Assembly: GCA_002150815.3 (NCBI GenBank)
Contig: NDFF03000137.1
Span: forward strand, 147,007-211,006
From: Grammothele lineata
Lineage: Eukaryota; Basidiomycota; Agaricomycetes; Polyporales; Polyporaceae
Reading direction: 5' to 3'
DNA length: 64,000 bases
The first letter of the stretch is position 1. Every line of letters starts with the position of its first letter. The position numbers and the translations under genes are program-made. Shown piece by piece: positions 1 to 10,624 of this stretch. Below the pieces are notes generated by a model. It was given only the letters and a program-made list of their open reading frames with translations. It was not told the DNA's origin and did no database searches.

Positions 1-8
1 GATATGAC

Positions 9-24
9 CGCGTGACGTCACGCG
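9..24. promoter_or_regulatory. CRE/ATF-type palindrome
   Basis: A perfect 16-bp palindrome, CGCGTGACGTCACGCG, has the bZIP (CREB/ATF) core TGACGTCA at 13-20. It lies about 300 bp upstream of the ARM-repeat gene start at 328, so it could serve that promoter or a gene to the left of the window. The sequence is certain; its use as a binding site is inferred. Confidence 0.5.
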
Positions 25-327
25 TTGGCTTACCCAGGTAAGTATCCCCGTAAGTCCTCCTCAGCTTCCTCCTTCAACCTCTCAGATCTCGGATCTTTGA
101 TCCGAGCGCAACTGTCGAACGGTCGGACCGACGGCCCGGAGCGTGTCGGGCGCTAGAGCGTCGACACTGGTGGCGGCGTCCCCGCCCATTCAGCGACCCG
201 GCGGCTCGCTCTCCCACTCTCCCTGTCCGCCGAACGATCCCCTCTCACGTCGTCTCGCCATCTCGCTCAGCCGTTGTATCTAGCAAGGTCATGATACGAG
301 CACTCTGCAGCCCTCTCCTGTGAAAAT

Positions 328-3160
328 ATGACCATCACTACTCGGATTATCGACGTGCCCGCCCTCAAGGCGATGAAGAACTCGGTTATTGGCAATCGCA
401 CAGCGAAGGACTCATACGGACGAGATGAAGTGTGTATATCCAGGTGTGTACTATTTGATGCTTGTTAGAATATCCTGCTTCAATGTGATGCAGACTCGTA
501 GAATGTATCAACGATCCGCCTGTGCCTCTAGACGGCACTAGTACCTCTTCCACGGACGCCCGGATAGAGGCTGCACATATCATTGCCTCACTCTCGTACG
601 GTATGTTTTCAACAAATGTGAATGCGTTTCTTTACCTTACGCGGTCATTCAGGTTCTTGTGACGCTCTCAGCACCTTGCTACGGCTCAATGCGTCACAAG
701 CGCTTCTATACGCTATTTCTACTCTTCAACCTACCGACTCTGTGGCCTTGAAAGCCGCCTTAACTCGTGCGCTGCGTGCCTTAGCCGCGGCTATCGCGGA
801 GACTGTCGGGCCCTCACAATGGGGCCTCTCACCCTCCACCTCCGTCCTCCGTCGCGAAGCTAAGGAAGCTCTGGAATACTTCTTCCAGGTACGCATCCTC
901 CGCCATCCCAAAATGCGATGTCTCTCATCATCTGTGACAGCCGGAAGTGCTCGACGTTTACATACCTCTTCTTGTTGACCCTTCGCCACAAGTCAACGCT
1001 GCTGTCGCGCAGCTGATTGCGCATGCGGTAAAAGATAGTGCTCACCGCTCAATAGTGTCTGAGTGGTGTCCCCCCGCGGAGCGCAAGGTCGAGACAAAGG
1101 GGAAACGTGGTTGGGAGAAGCGCGACCTCACCAAGTCGCCCAGTCGGCAGGGTGGGTGGATCGCCCGTACGTTGGCGGCGCTTCTCTTGGCGAAGGACGG
1201 AAAGGTGCGCACGCGAGCGTTAAGTTGGGCCGGTATCCGGTTCTAATAGTTCGAGTTCGGGCAGCTGCAAGAAGCAGCACTGTCCGCGCTTGCCTCGCTA
1301 GCCAAAGACAACGAGCAAGTAGCTCTGCGGCTCGCTAAGGGTCCGCCTGGACAAGAACGTAATATGTTCCAGTTGTTCATCTACGCTATACTAAGGTTGT
1401 GCTTTAGCTGTGTTATCTACCGTCCTTTCAATATGCAGGTCCCGAAACACGGATCTGCAGCTCGCGGCGTCGCTTTGGTGCGTAGTTTCACTTCTAGAAC
1501 TTACTTGAAAGCATTAACGCCTACTTAGTGGAACGTATATCCTCCGCGCTTCGTCTCCCTCCAACCACTCCTATGTGTTGTCGAGCGATCAGACTGCTGC
1601 TATCACAATCATGCACGTTCTGAATCGCATCGTCGGATCCGAGGCAGCCGGAAGCCTAGTGCGCACGAAAGCATGCTTCATCCTCTGTGAGTGAAATGGG
1701 TTGGTCAGTCTTATGAACGCTGATGGAGTGCCTACTACAGGTCATCTCGTATCCGACCACAGGAATTTCTGCCAGCTTGCGTACGAGCGAAATTCTCTTC
1801 TGGAGGTCGCCAACCTCCTCACCTCGGTCACACCACTCGAGAAGACACCTGAATCGGAGGAGGACGAGCCGTACAACATTTCACGCTTGCGTGAGGTTAA
1901 TATTCTGATACGTGTCATCACTCTACTATGGCTTACCGACGTATTTACATATAGGCAGCTCTCACCGCGGTTGCCGCGATTTCGTTCTTTGACAACGACA
2001 TCCGCACCGCTGTGACAGACGAATATCGACTAATTCCTGCGATACAGGCAAGTCTCACCCATCAATACATTGGCATTCGCTACGCCGCGTGCCAATGTGC
2101 TCGTGCACTGAGTCGTGCAGTCGCTGCTCTGCGAACAAACATCGTCGACACCGGTTTGGGCATGGCCGTATTTCAGCTCTTCATGAAAGAAGACGAAGAC
2201 AGACAAGTGATGTATGCAGCCTCAACAGTGATATGCAATCTGTTACCTGACTTCTCGCCCTTGCGCTCGGTGAGATGTCCACTCTGGTTTCAACAGCAAG
2301 CCCAGGTCCCTGACGATAGTGAGATGTGATAGACACTGATTGAGCAAGGAGTGATGGCGAGGTTGGTGCAGCTACTGAACAACGAGGACCCTGAGCTGCG
2401 CCTGAATGCCCTGTGGGCTTTCAAGAACTTGATGTACAAGGGCACGCCCGAACAAAAGCGACAGGCGATGAGCAGCATCGGCTGGGCGAATATGAACAAG
2501 TACGTGTTACCATCGCGTGTGCGTATTCACAGCTCAATCGCCGCAGTTTACTTTTGGATGGGAACCTCCGAATCCGCGAGCAAGCGCTTCACATCCTTCG
2601 AAACGTAGCCGATCGTAACGAAGACATCGATCTTCTATTTTCCGAGTTAGGAGGCAGCGAGTCGGTGTTGAATATCTTGACGGCCGCAATGGATTCGGAC
2701 GATGATGACGTCGTACTCCAGGTACGGTCCTTGTAGCGGGCCGCCCTTTCTATAGCTCACCGGGTCTATACACCTACAGGCTGTGTTCATGTTCGCCAAC
2801 ATCGCAAATAGCCCCGCGTACCAGCGCTTTCTCCTCGGCGACGCGCGACTTCTTTCTCGCCTACGCGAGTGCCTCGTCGACGCCAAGGTTGAGATCCGCA
2901 GGCCGGCGGTCTCATGCGTGCTTGAGCTCGCGCGCTCGAACCCACTCGCACACCGGGAGCTGCACGAGGCGGGGATCGACTCTACGCTTCGGCACATGTG
3001 CGAGCACGTCCACGGCAGCGCGGTTGGCACGAGTCCGACGAGTCTGCGCCTCGGAGCCGGGGGACGCCACACGATGGGCGCGGAGGACGACTTGGAGGTG
3101 TACGACAAGGCGCTGCAGGCGCTGCGCTGGCTCGAACGGAGCGCGGACATGGATGTATGA
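328..3160 (+). CDS. GID5: ARM-repeat protein, GID/CTLH E3 ligase subunit (ARMC8 / Gid5 / Vid28-like)
   Basis: This is probably the armadillo scaffold subunit of the cytosolic GID/CTLH ubiquitin ligase, which in yeast marks gluconeogenic enzymes for degradation. The model starts at ATG 328 (MTITTRIIDVPALKAMKN) and ends at TGA 3158-3160 after KALQALRWLERSADMDV. At least nine short introns break it; clear examples are GTGTGT-CAG after DEVCIS and GTATGT-CAG after ASLSY. Armadillo-type helices run along its length, for instance ARLVQLLNNEDPELRLNALW near 2354-2413 and ECLVDAKVEIRRPAVSCVLE near 2868-2927. The block LVQLLNNEDPELRLNALWA with LMYKGTPEQK is what points to ARMC8/Vid28 rather than importin alpha or beta-catenin. 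A hydrophilic loop with many Lys/Arg lies near 1070-1150. The ARM fold is clear; the GID5 assignment rests on the C-terminal half. Confidence 0.75.
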
Positions 3161-4081
3161 AGGGCGTCATTGTGAGAGTCCCGATTGCTTTCTGGATGTT
3201 TGTATCGCTATTTAGTTGCGGCTTTGTGATACTGCTATGGTTCAGATATAAGCGACGTGGTACGATTGACGCTTTTGAATGATGCCAATGTAAGTAAGAG
3301 AAGGTCGCATTTCGGAGTTATGTCGGAGTGTGGACATCGTGTAGAGCCTCTCCCCAAGCGCTCGAACTTTCCCACCTATACTCATGTGCATCTGGGCACA
3401 CTCTTCCTGAAAGAGATAGAATACGAGTCTATCTGGTTCAGCGTTCTCTCTGTGAAAGGGTTTTTGCTTACAAATATGTGGTGAGTTTCTCGCTCCCAGG
3501 ATGTGCAGCTCAAGCGAGCTGAGCTGCGACCTCATTCAGTGGTACCATATAGTGAAGGTTCAGTTACATGAGAATCAGACTGGCATGCTCTACTTGACTG
3601 CCATCGTGATAATCTTTCAATGCGGTGAGCAAACCGGGCACTACGGCGAAATTTCTGGCGGGGCCCTCTCGAAGCCCGTATTCTAGATCAGCGTGAAAGG
3701 GGCGAAGAGGGGCGAAGGCGGGGAAACGGCCTATCTATGTATGTCTATCCGGCCAACGGCAGCTATCGCAGAACATCCCTTGAGGCCGCAAGTCGTTGCT
3801 ATTGTTACTAACCTAGTCTCCCCCTGACTAGAGGCACCCACGCTGACGAGTGCCGTTCCTTACGATCTGTGCGGGTCACAAGTCGCACTATCTGCCTACC
3901 ATCTCCGATCTCATGGCAGGCGCACACGCCGCACCATGACGGTGTTGTCGACATAAAGCACGCGCCTGCCCTTGGCGTGTATGCAGCGTCCGGCTTCCGC
4001 CCCACGCCCCCCTGCCTTTCGCCCCGCTAGGCCGCCGGTGCCCGCGTTCGACGCTCCCCTCCGCCTGAGTCGTCGCCGACC
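3161..4081. other. intergenic stretch, no gene seen
   Basis: About 0.9 kb between two plus-strand genes. Only short open frames without recognisable motifs occur. The last 250 bp before ATG 4082 should hold the promoter of the membrane-protein gene; no clear TATA box was found. Confidence 0.5.
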
Positions 4082-6411
4082 ATGACTAGCGTGATCCTCC
4101 TCACCCCAGGACTCACCTCCATGCCTCGGGCGTCTGCTACCGGCGTTGCAGAGTCCGCTATAGGTGGAGTGACCTCCTTCACCATCTCCGCCGGCGAGTC
4201 CGCCATTGGGGCGGTCACGACTTTCACCGAGACTTTCGTCGGCAGTGCTACCATCGGTGCTGCCCCGACCGTATCCGCACCCATCTCGGTGTGGCCAGCT
4301 GCGACACTCTCGGTGCCCGCGGGCGCAGGGGCTGATACCGCGGCGCTCGCAGCCCTGATGGGCACCTACACAGATATTGTGGCCGACCTCCGGATTGCCT
4401 TGGGGGCACAGCAAATTGGTCTCGTTCTCGCGTGCATGTAAGTGGATAATCACGAGTCGGGCACCCGACTTGGATGTGCTCATTATTCTCATGTCCGCAG
4501 AACATTCGGCATCGTACTCGCGAAGGCGGCCTCTTACGTCCGCACAAGGAAATCGGATGGCATGATAACTAAGGCTACCGTGCGTGGAGTCCTCTGATGG
4601 GTTCACATTGACATCGTCTGAACTCTGCGCAGGTGGCGAGCATGATGTACGCATGCTGTTTACATACTGACTGGCAGTACGACTGGGCTGACGGGTTTGT
4701 GCGCAGATCGTTCAACGTAGTTCAGCTCATCGCTACCATCCATGCCAGTTATTCCACGTCAGTCCCTGACTTCGGTGACCTGTACTCTCTCGTGAAGAAT
4801 CGATGGTGAGTGTCAAGTGGGCTATGGACTTGAACCTCTACTTGACGATGCACGATCCAGGGACATCATGGTGAATTACACTATGGATCTGAAAGAGAAG
4901 TTGCATACTCACCGTTAACGCCACAAATAGATCCAGATTGGTCTTGTCGTACGCCTTCAGCAAGTTGCAGTCTTCAACTGCCCGCTAATTGTTCTATCTT
5001 TAGGCGTTTGCCGCTACAGTCGCCCAGACGTTAGTGCTCTGAGTTGTCCCTATAGCCTTCGTCTCCACAAGCTAATGTCCGCGTGATAGACACCATCTTC
5101 TTCGGCTACATTCAAGTAAGAGTATCTCAAACTCGCGTCTTAAATAGCGATTTGACGTACCGTATGTTTAGTCATGGGAAACGTAGTCCTCACTCTGGTG
5201 ACAGTGTGTCCTTATTCCGCCTTCCCTGGCCCGCAATGATGTTCAACGATTGTTTACTTCTGTCTTAGTTGGTCTTCGTTGCCCTTCAATTTGGTACGTT
5301 CGTCTCGTCTAACCAAACTTGAACCGTCTCATCCGTCCTGGCTCGCATCCGTCCTAACTCGGTTTCTAGCTCTTTCATGGGGTAAGTCAATTGAATTGAC
5401 ATAATACGATCACGATGACGAGATATCGGCACACTACCAGTTGCCGTAGGCTTCATGTAAGCAGTATGCAGTTGGCTGTTGAGAATTCTGCGTGAGGATG
5501 ATTCCTAGGTTCCGCCAGGGTTACGTCAGCGTGTTCTTAGTGCACACTGAGAATGAGGTATGCAGATCCCATAGGGTCTACTTATGCTCTAAGCACTTAT
5601 AGACATCACATCTCATCAGTGGCCCCTGATCACGACATTTGCCCTCGCTGTGGGAATCAACGTCTTCATCGCTGTTGTTGCATATATCTGGACCCAGAGA
5701 CCGCACATGCTCCAGATGTGCGTTTGCTCTTCCATCTAATATGGCAATATGTTGGTGATTGTTGATAGGTATCACCGTACTACGTTCGCCAGCGAGTTGG
5801 AGTACTGGACATGCAGGAGTCTATTCGGTTCTGCGTACGTTGTAGTTCCTGCGCTCAATATGTCTGTGAATTCTGACCGATGACTTCTTCCCCTGTAGGG
5901 TCGTGTCTATCTTTGCTGCCGTAGTCGCCGTCACGATGAGCGTCGATATGGTCTGGCTCGCTGCAACGTTCTCCCTCGGTAACCGTACGTCTCCCTATAC
6001 CACACGCCCATTCCTTCCTTCGCCGCTCACTATCTCTACCAACTCCCGCTAGTTTACACCATTAGCGTGCTCCTGAGGTGAGACACGTTCTCCTCCTGCC
6101 GTCTCAATATACTTTCCTTGCGACTACACTGAATGTTACTCCTAATCAGCCTCGAGGCTTCTTCGAATGTGACCCACCTCGCCCCGGCCCGCGCATCAGC
6201 AGCGACCGAGTCAGACGTGTGGAATGACATCATTAAGGCGCAAATATCCAAAGCCAGGGAGGCCGGAGCCAGTGCCGAAGCGTACGATAGCGCGCTCACG
6301 GAGAAAGGCCTGCATAACACCAACTTCTATATCAACGACATTGCTGTGAGCTTTCCTTTCCCATTGACCTGATCGAACTACCGACGCATTTCTCTCATGT
6401 CTAACCAAGTA
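4082..6411 (+). CDS. DUF6534-like multispanning membrane protein with a repeated Ser/Thr/Ala-rich N-terminal extension
   Basis: This is a predicted integral membrane protein of the basidiomycete family commonly tagged DUF6534; function is unknown. ATG 4082 opens a 118-codon exon whose first 95 residues are rich in Ser, Thr and Ala. The first membrane segment (GLVLACITFGIVLAKAASYV) is made by joining across the intron 4438-4500. Later exons give NVVQLIATIHASYST, IQIGLAFAATVAQ, WPLITTFALAVGINVFIAVV (near 5620-5680), SIFAAVVAVTMSVDMVWLAA (near 5908-5967) and the family-like ending VYTISVLL (about 6052-6076). The hydrophilic C-terminus reads NFYINDIA and appears to stop at TAA 6409-6411 after an intron at about 6347-6408. 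Many exons are tiny and I could not join the stretch 5030-5560 without a frame problem, so the model may be wrong there or the gene may be damaged. Family call is moderate. Confidence 0.5.
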
Positions 6412-8453
6412 ACGACATGTGGCTGAGGATGGCCACAGACATCCTTCTTACGACCTCATTTACGACCACACGTATTTTCCCTCAGTTTTCTCCCTATTCT
6501 CTCCACTACCCGACCCTATGGCGACTCGTCAAAACGAATCTCAATTAGCCCGTTTGTTGTAAACTCTTTGATGGTCGGCGTGGTTCTGCGTTGCTCCTCA
6601 TTTCAATCTAGTAATCATATGTACGGTAGTCTGTGTGTTTGGATTCTCGGTTTGGATCTGCCCCTGGCAATGCACTTATTACGATGACCCCAACAAGCGC
6701 GGAAATAGATGTCTCCTCAAACCTGCTCGTATGCCTGCCTCCTGCCTGGGGCACGAGAGGGCACGAGCCTTATTCAACAGCTGTAAGCTTTTGCAGTCTA
6801 CACACTCCAAGCTTCGAGCCCTAGCCTCCAGAATGGGGCACCAATGGGCTGTGCTGGCAGTTATAATCATCAGAGTTTAGCCTAGTGTACATACCATGAC
6901 GTGGCACGAAGTACCTCGTATGTGCTTGGTTGATCAGAGTCGATGAGATATGTGTCCTTTCTCGCTTTAATCGTCGAAACTTCAGTAGCTTCACCGTTGT
7001 GCTATCAACGTAGCTCGAGAGAGTCGTAACAGGTCGTAACGCGGAGGAATTATAGGCGCCTGTACTAGACGCGGATCAATAGCATGAGATACAAGACTAA
7101 ATAGGAAAACATGGTGACCAGTAATGAACCAGAACCAACTTTAGCTCAAACCTATCATACGTTCTCACGGTACTTGGTTTTTTGAGAGGCGCCTACGCGC
7201 CCGGTCCGATTCTTTTCCGTATTGTCCACTATTTCTCAAACCCAGCATTCGGTATGTAGCCATACATCGTGCCATTGGGTGCCCTTGGGGGCGCAGTAAC
7301 ACACAACGCTGCCAACTTCTAGGACTCGGAATCCCTCCATAGCCGCGTATGCACACACGACCACGTGACTATCAGAAACGGGGCTTTTCGGGTGCAGCAT
7401 CTATTCTCAGCGTCTAAGGACGTCCGATGGAGACCAGCACGTGATCGAACCCTCGCACCAAAGTTCCGCACTCCACGAGGCGACTACTTTCAAAAGAGCA
7501 CAAAAACAAGCTAGAAATATTTTAACAAGCCCCTTAGTGATATTCAGCACAAAAAATGTTTGAAAGTACACACAATCGCTCATCTAGGCGACGTAGACCT
7601 CAAGCACGTGCTTCCGGAGAGAACCGGGTGCAGCGTTTATGGCACGTGAAGTGAATTCCCCCGGTAAGAAGACCGATTCATAAAAGAATCGGAACTTCGC
7701 ACGTTAATATTTGATCATTGAACGTAGCGGCCTTGTTCCTGGACGTCAAGCTCCTGAATCCCACCGCCTGAGGCTTTAATTTTCGCGCTTCATACGAGTT
7801 CCAACTTCGGCGTCGATATTCCACAAGCTTACTCCGTACTGCAAGAGAGGTTACACGCTGGATCTAATTTCTCTGAGGGCTAAAATATGAAGCCATTGCT
7901 CAGTTGTAGCGACTTCGGTCTCTTCGCAATTCAATAGACCTCGTGCCGTCCTACATACCCACACAGTCGCTGTGGCAAACATCAGCTTCCTACATGAGGA
8001 TCCCTTCCTGGTGAGAACGCCGCGTCCGCTTCTACGTGCCGGCCGTCTTTGTCTAATCCACCGTGCGTAAAGGAAGGCAATAATGAACACCGTGGTCCGA
8101 TCGGGAGCTCGCCCCACCGCAAAGTCCGACATTAATAACTGCCGCGAGTGAGGTTATAGTATTTTGCTGGCCTCTCAACCCTCGACGAAATCGACAGCAG
8201 AGTCGATTGCTGCTGCACGCGGTGTGCAGTACTTATATGCGGTCGTGCTTCCAAAGCCTCTGAATTGCGCGATCGGGGATCGCGAGTCCCGAACGGACAT
8301 CCTTCATCTGCAAGTGTCTCTTGTTCCAGGCTGTGGGAAATATGGTAGCCGTAAGGTCTACCTGAGGTATAAAAGAGCCTCGTTCCAGTACCGATTCTCG
8401 TACACGCCTTTCTTTCTTGGTCAACCCCCCTTGCTGACAGTACTCGCGTTGAC
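6412..8453. other. 2-kb intergenic region, no gene seen
   Basis: No open frame has recognisable motifs or a convincing exon chain. There is a small perfect inverted repeat, CCGATTC-ATAAAA-GAATCGG, near 7672-7691. The right end holds the promoter of the aldo-keto reductase gene. Confidence 0.5.
8368..8374 (+). promoter_or_regulatory. TATA box of aldo-keto reductase gene
   Basis: TATAAAA lies 86 bp upstream of the ATG at 8454, a normal spacing for a fungal TATA promoter. The sequence is seen directly and its role is inferred from position. Confidence 0.6.
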
Positions 8454-9925
8454 ATGGCCTCCAAATTCTGGACCGCAGCTCCCCCGCCGCCGACCAAGCT
8501 CGGCCAATATCGCCAGCTCTCTCCCCTCGCGGGCGTACACGTCTCACCGCTTTGTCTGGGCGGGATGAGCATCGGCGACAAATGGGCGGAGGCTGGCTTC
8601 GGTGCGATGGACAAGGAGTCGAGCTTCAAGCTCCTGGACGCGTTCTACGATAAGGGCGGGAACTTCATCGATACCGCCAACGGGTACCAGCACGAATCCT
8701 CCGAAGAGTTTATAGGGGAGTGGATGGAGAAGCGGGGGATCCGCGACCATATCGTCGTTGCTACGAAGGTAGAGAGGTTTCGCGGCGTACGTCTTGTGAC
8801 TATGCATCTAGCTAAAACATTTTCTGCACAGTACACCGCCAATTACAAGCGTCATGACGATAGCTTGAAGCAAAAGGTTCATTACATCGGCAACAACGTA
8901 AAGTCTATGACCATCTCGCTCGAAGCGTCGTTGAAGAAGCTCCGCACGCATTATATCGACATATTTTACGTCCATTGGGTAAGCAAGTCCTATATTTTCC
9001 TGAGATTATGGCTTATTTTTGACCTCGCATTCTCAGTGGGACTGGGAGACGTCCGTGGAAGAGGTCATGAACGGTCTACACAATCTCGTGGTTTCGGGCA
9101 AAGTTCTCTATCTGGCACGTCGCTACTTCCAGTTCCGAGCCTGGCCGGCACGCTAACGCCTGCTTCGTACATAGGGAATCTCTGACACTCCCGCGTGGAT
9201 CGTCGCGAAGGCGAACCAATACGCCCGGATGTCCGGCAAGACGCCCTTCTCGATCTACCAGGGCGCGTGGAGCATTCTCCAGCGCGACTTCGAGCGCGAC
9301 ATCATCCCCATGGCACGTGCCGAGGGTCTCGCGCTCGCCCCATGGAACGTGCTCGCCGCAGGGCGCATCCGGACAGACGAGGAGGAGGAGAGGCGTCGCC
9401 AGACGGGCGAAAAGGGTCGGTTCTCTCCCTCGCCCTCCGCAGCGTCGGATACTCGGGACTGACGCTCAGATCCTCGACGACAGGCCGCATCGCCTTTAAT
9501 CCAGATTGGGAGCGTACGCCTGAGCAGCGTAAGGTATGCCAGGCGCTCGAGGAGGTCGCCAAGCAGGTCGGCACGAAGAGCATCCAGGCCGTCGCGGTCG
9601 CGTACGTGATGCAGAAGACGACGCACGTGTTCCCCATCATCGGCGGACGCAAGGTCGAGCAGCTCGAGGGCAACATTGAGGCGCTCAATATTGCGCTGTC
9701 CGACGAGCAGGTCGCATATCTCGAAGGCGTCCTGCCGTTCGCCAAGGGCTTCCCGCACGACTTCTGCGTGAGTGCTCGCGTCGGCCCTCTTAGCGCCGCT
9801 TGTGCTATGGATGATGCTGACTGCAATGTCAGGGCGATGGGAGCTCCTTCATCCCGCTCATGAAGAACGCTGCCAACTTCGTCAAGTGGCCTCGGGCACC
9901 TGCCATCCGTCCCACTGCGGAGTAA
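8454..9925 (+). CDS. aldo/keto reductase, aryl-alcohol dehydrogenase type
   Basis: This is an NADPH-dependent cytosolic reductase of the AKR superfamily, close to the fungal aryl-alcohol dehydrogenases (yeast AAD genes, white-rot AAD) that interconvert aromatic aldehydes and alcohols. The start MASKFWTAAPPPPTKLG at 8454 follows a TATA box. The catalytic tetrad is visible: Asp and Tyr in FIDTANGYQ, Lys in IVVATK, His in FYVHWWDW. SGKVLYLGISDTPAWIVAKA and PIIGGRKVEQLEGNI are further family blocks. Introns are 8769-8831, 8979-9036, 9115-9174 (GC donor), 9420-9469 and 9768-9832. The stop is TAA 9923-9925 after RAPAIRPTAE. The protein is about 390 residues, as usual for the family. It converges on the Doa1 gene. 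The exact substrate cannot be read from the sequence. Confidence 0.93.
9115..9174 (+). other. GC-AG intron in the aldo-keto reductase gene
   Basis: The exon before ends ...CTC TAT CTG and the next starts GGA ATC TCT GAC. Together they restore the near-invariant YLGISD block. The only donor in the right phase is GCACGT at 9115; the acceptor is ACATAG at 9174. A branch-like CTAAC is seen at 9152-9156. No GT donor keeps the frame. Confidence 0.8.
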
Positions 9926-10624
9926 AACATACTGTACATCCAAACGAAAGGAATGGAGCGCTTATGGAAGCGGTTGTCGTGAGGTTGAAGGTCGCCGGGC
10001 GAGCAAGCGTTATACAGTAGCCCGATGTGTCATTTGTACATGGCTGAAGACAGACTTTGGACTTGTGATGTGCCTGTTTACGAGACTACACGGTCGAATA
10101 CACAGTTGGCAGATCTTTCCTTCTAAGTATCCTACGTACGACTGCCATGATGACACTCCGTGCACATCGACTGGGCGTCTGGACCTCTGCGTCCAGAGAA
10201 GAGAGAGAAAAGAAGATAGTACAGATGGGCGCCAGAAACAAGTCCTTCTGTTGCGTTTCGCCGAATCTACAAGGTGATGTAATTGTGAGAGTACGGAAAC
10301 AAGGGGGGAAAGAACACGGTTGAGTGGAGACGGATGCAGGGGCGACCATCGACGAAGGCGCTCGAACGACAACACTGGGGAGGAGGGTAGGTGTGGGGTG
10401 GGAGTGGCTGAGAAACAACACGTCGCGCAACAAATAGAACTCAACGGCGAGGATCCTCCCGTACAACCGGAAGCCTGCGCGAAAAGCAATACCTGATCAC
10501 GTCCGTATGTCACCCAAATGTATGCGAATCACGTTTCACTGGGAGCGCCAAAGCGCCTTCGCGCGTTTTGCGGAGCAGGGGTAGGAGGGGAGTATAGGAA
10601 CGGCTGGTAGCTAACCGGGCGCGG
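9926..10624. other. 3' intergenic region between convergent genes
   Basis: About 0.7 kb between the stops of the aldo-keto reductase (+) and Doa1 (-) genes. It has short purine- and pyrimidine-rich tracts and no credible gene; the minus-strand frames here carry no recognisable domain. Confidence 0.5.

Noticed and set aside
3911..4654. 247-codon minus-strand frame opposite the DUF6534-like gene
   Set aside because: Low-complexity Gly/Arg translation complementary to the Ser/Thr/Ala repeat; the plus strand has helices and splice sites.
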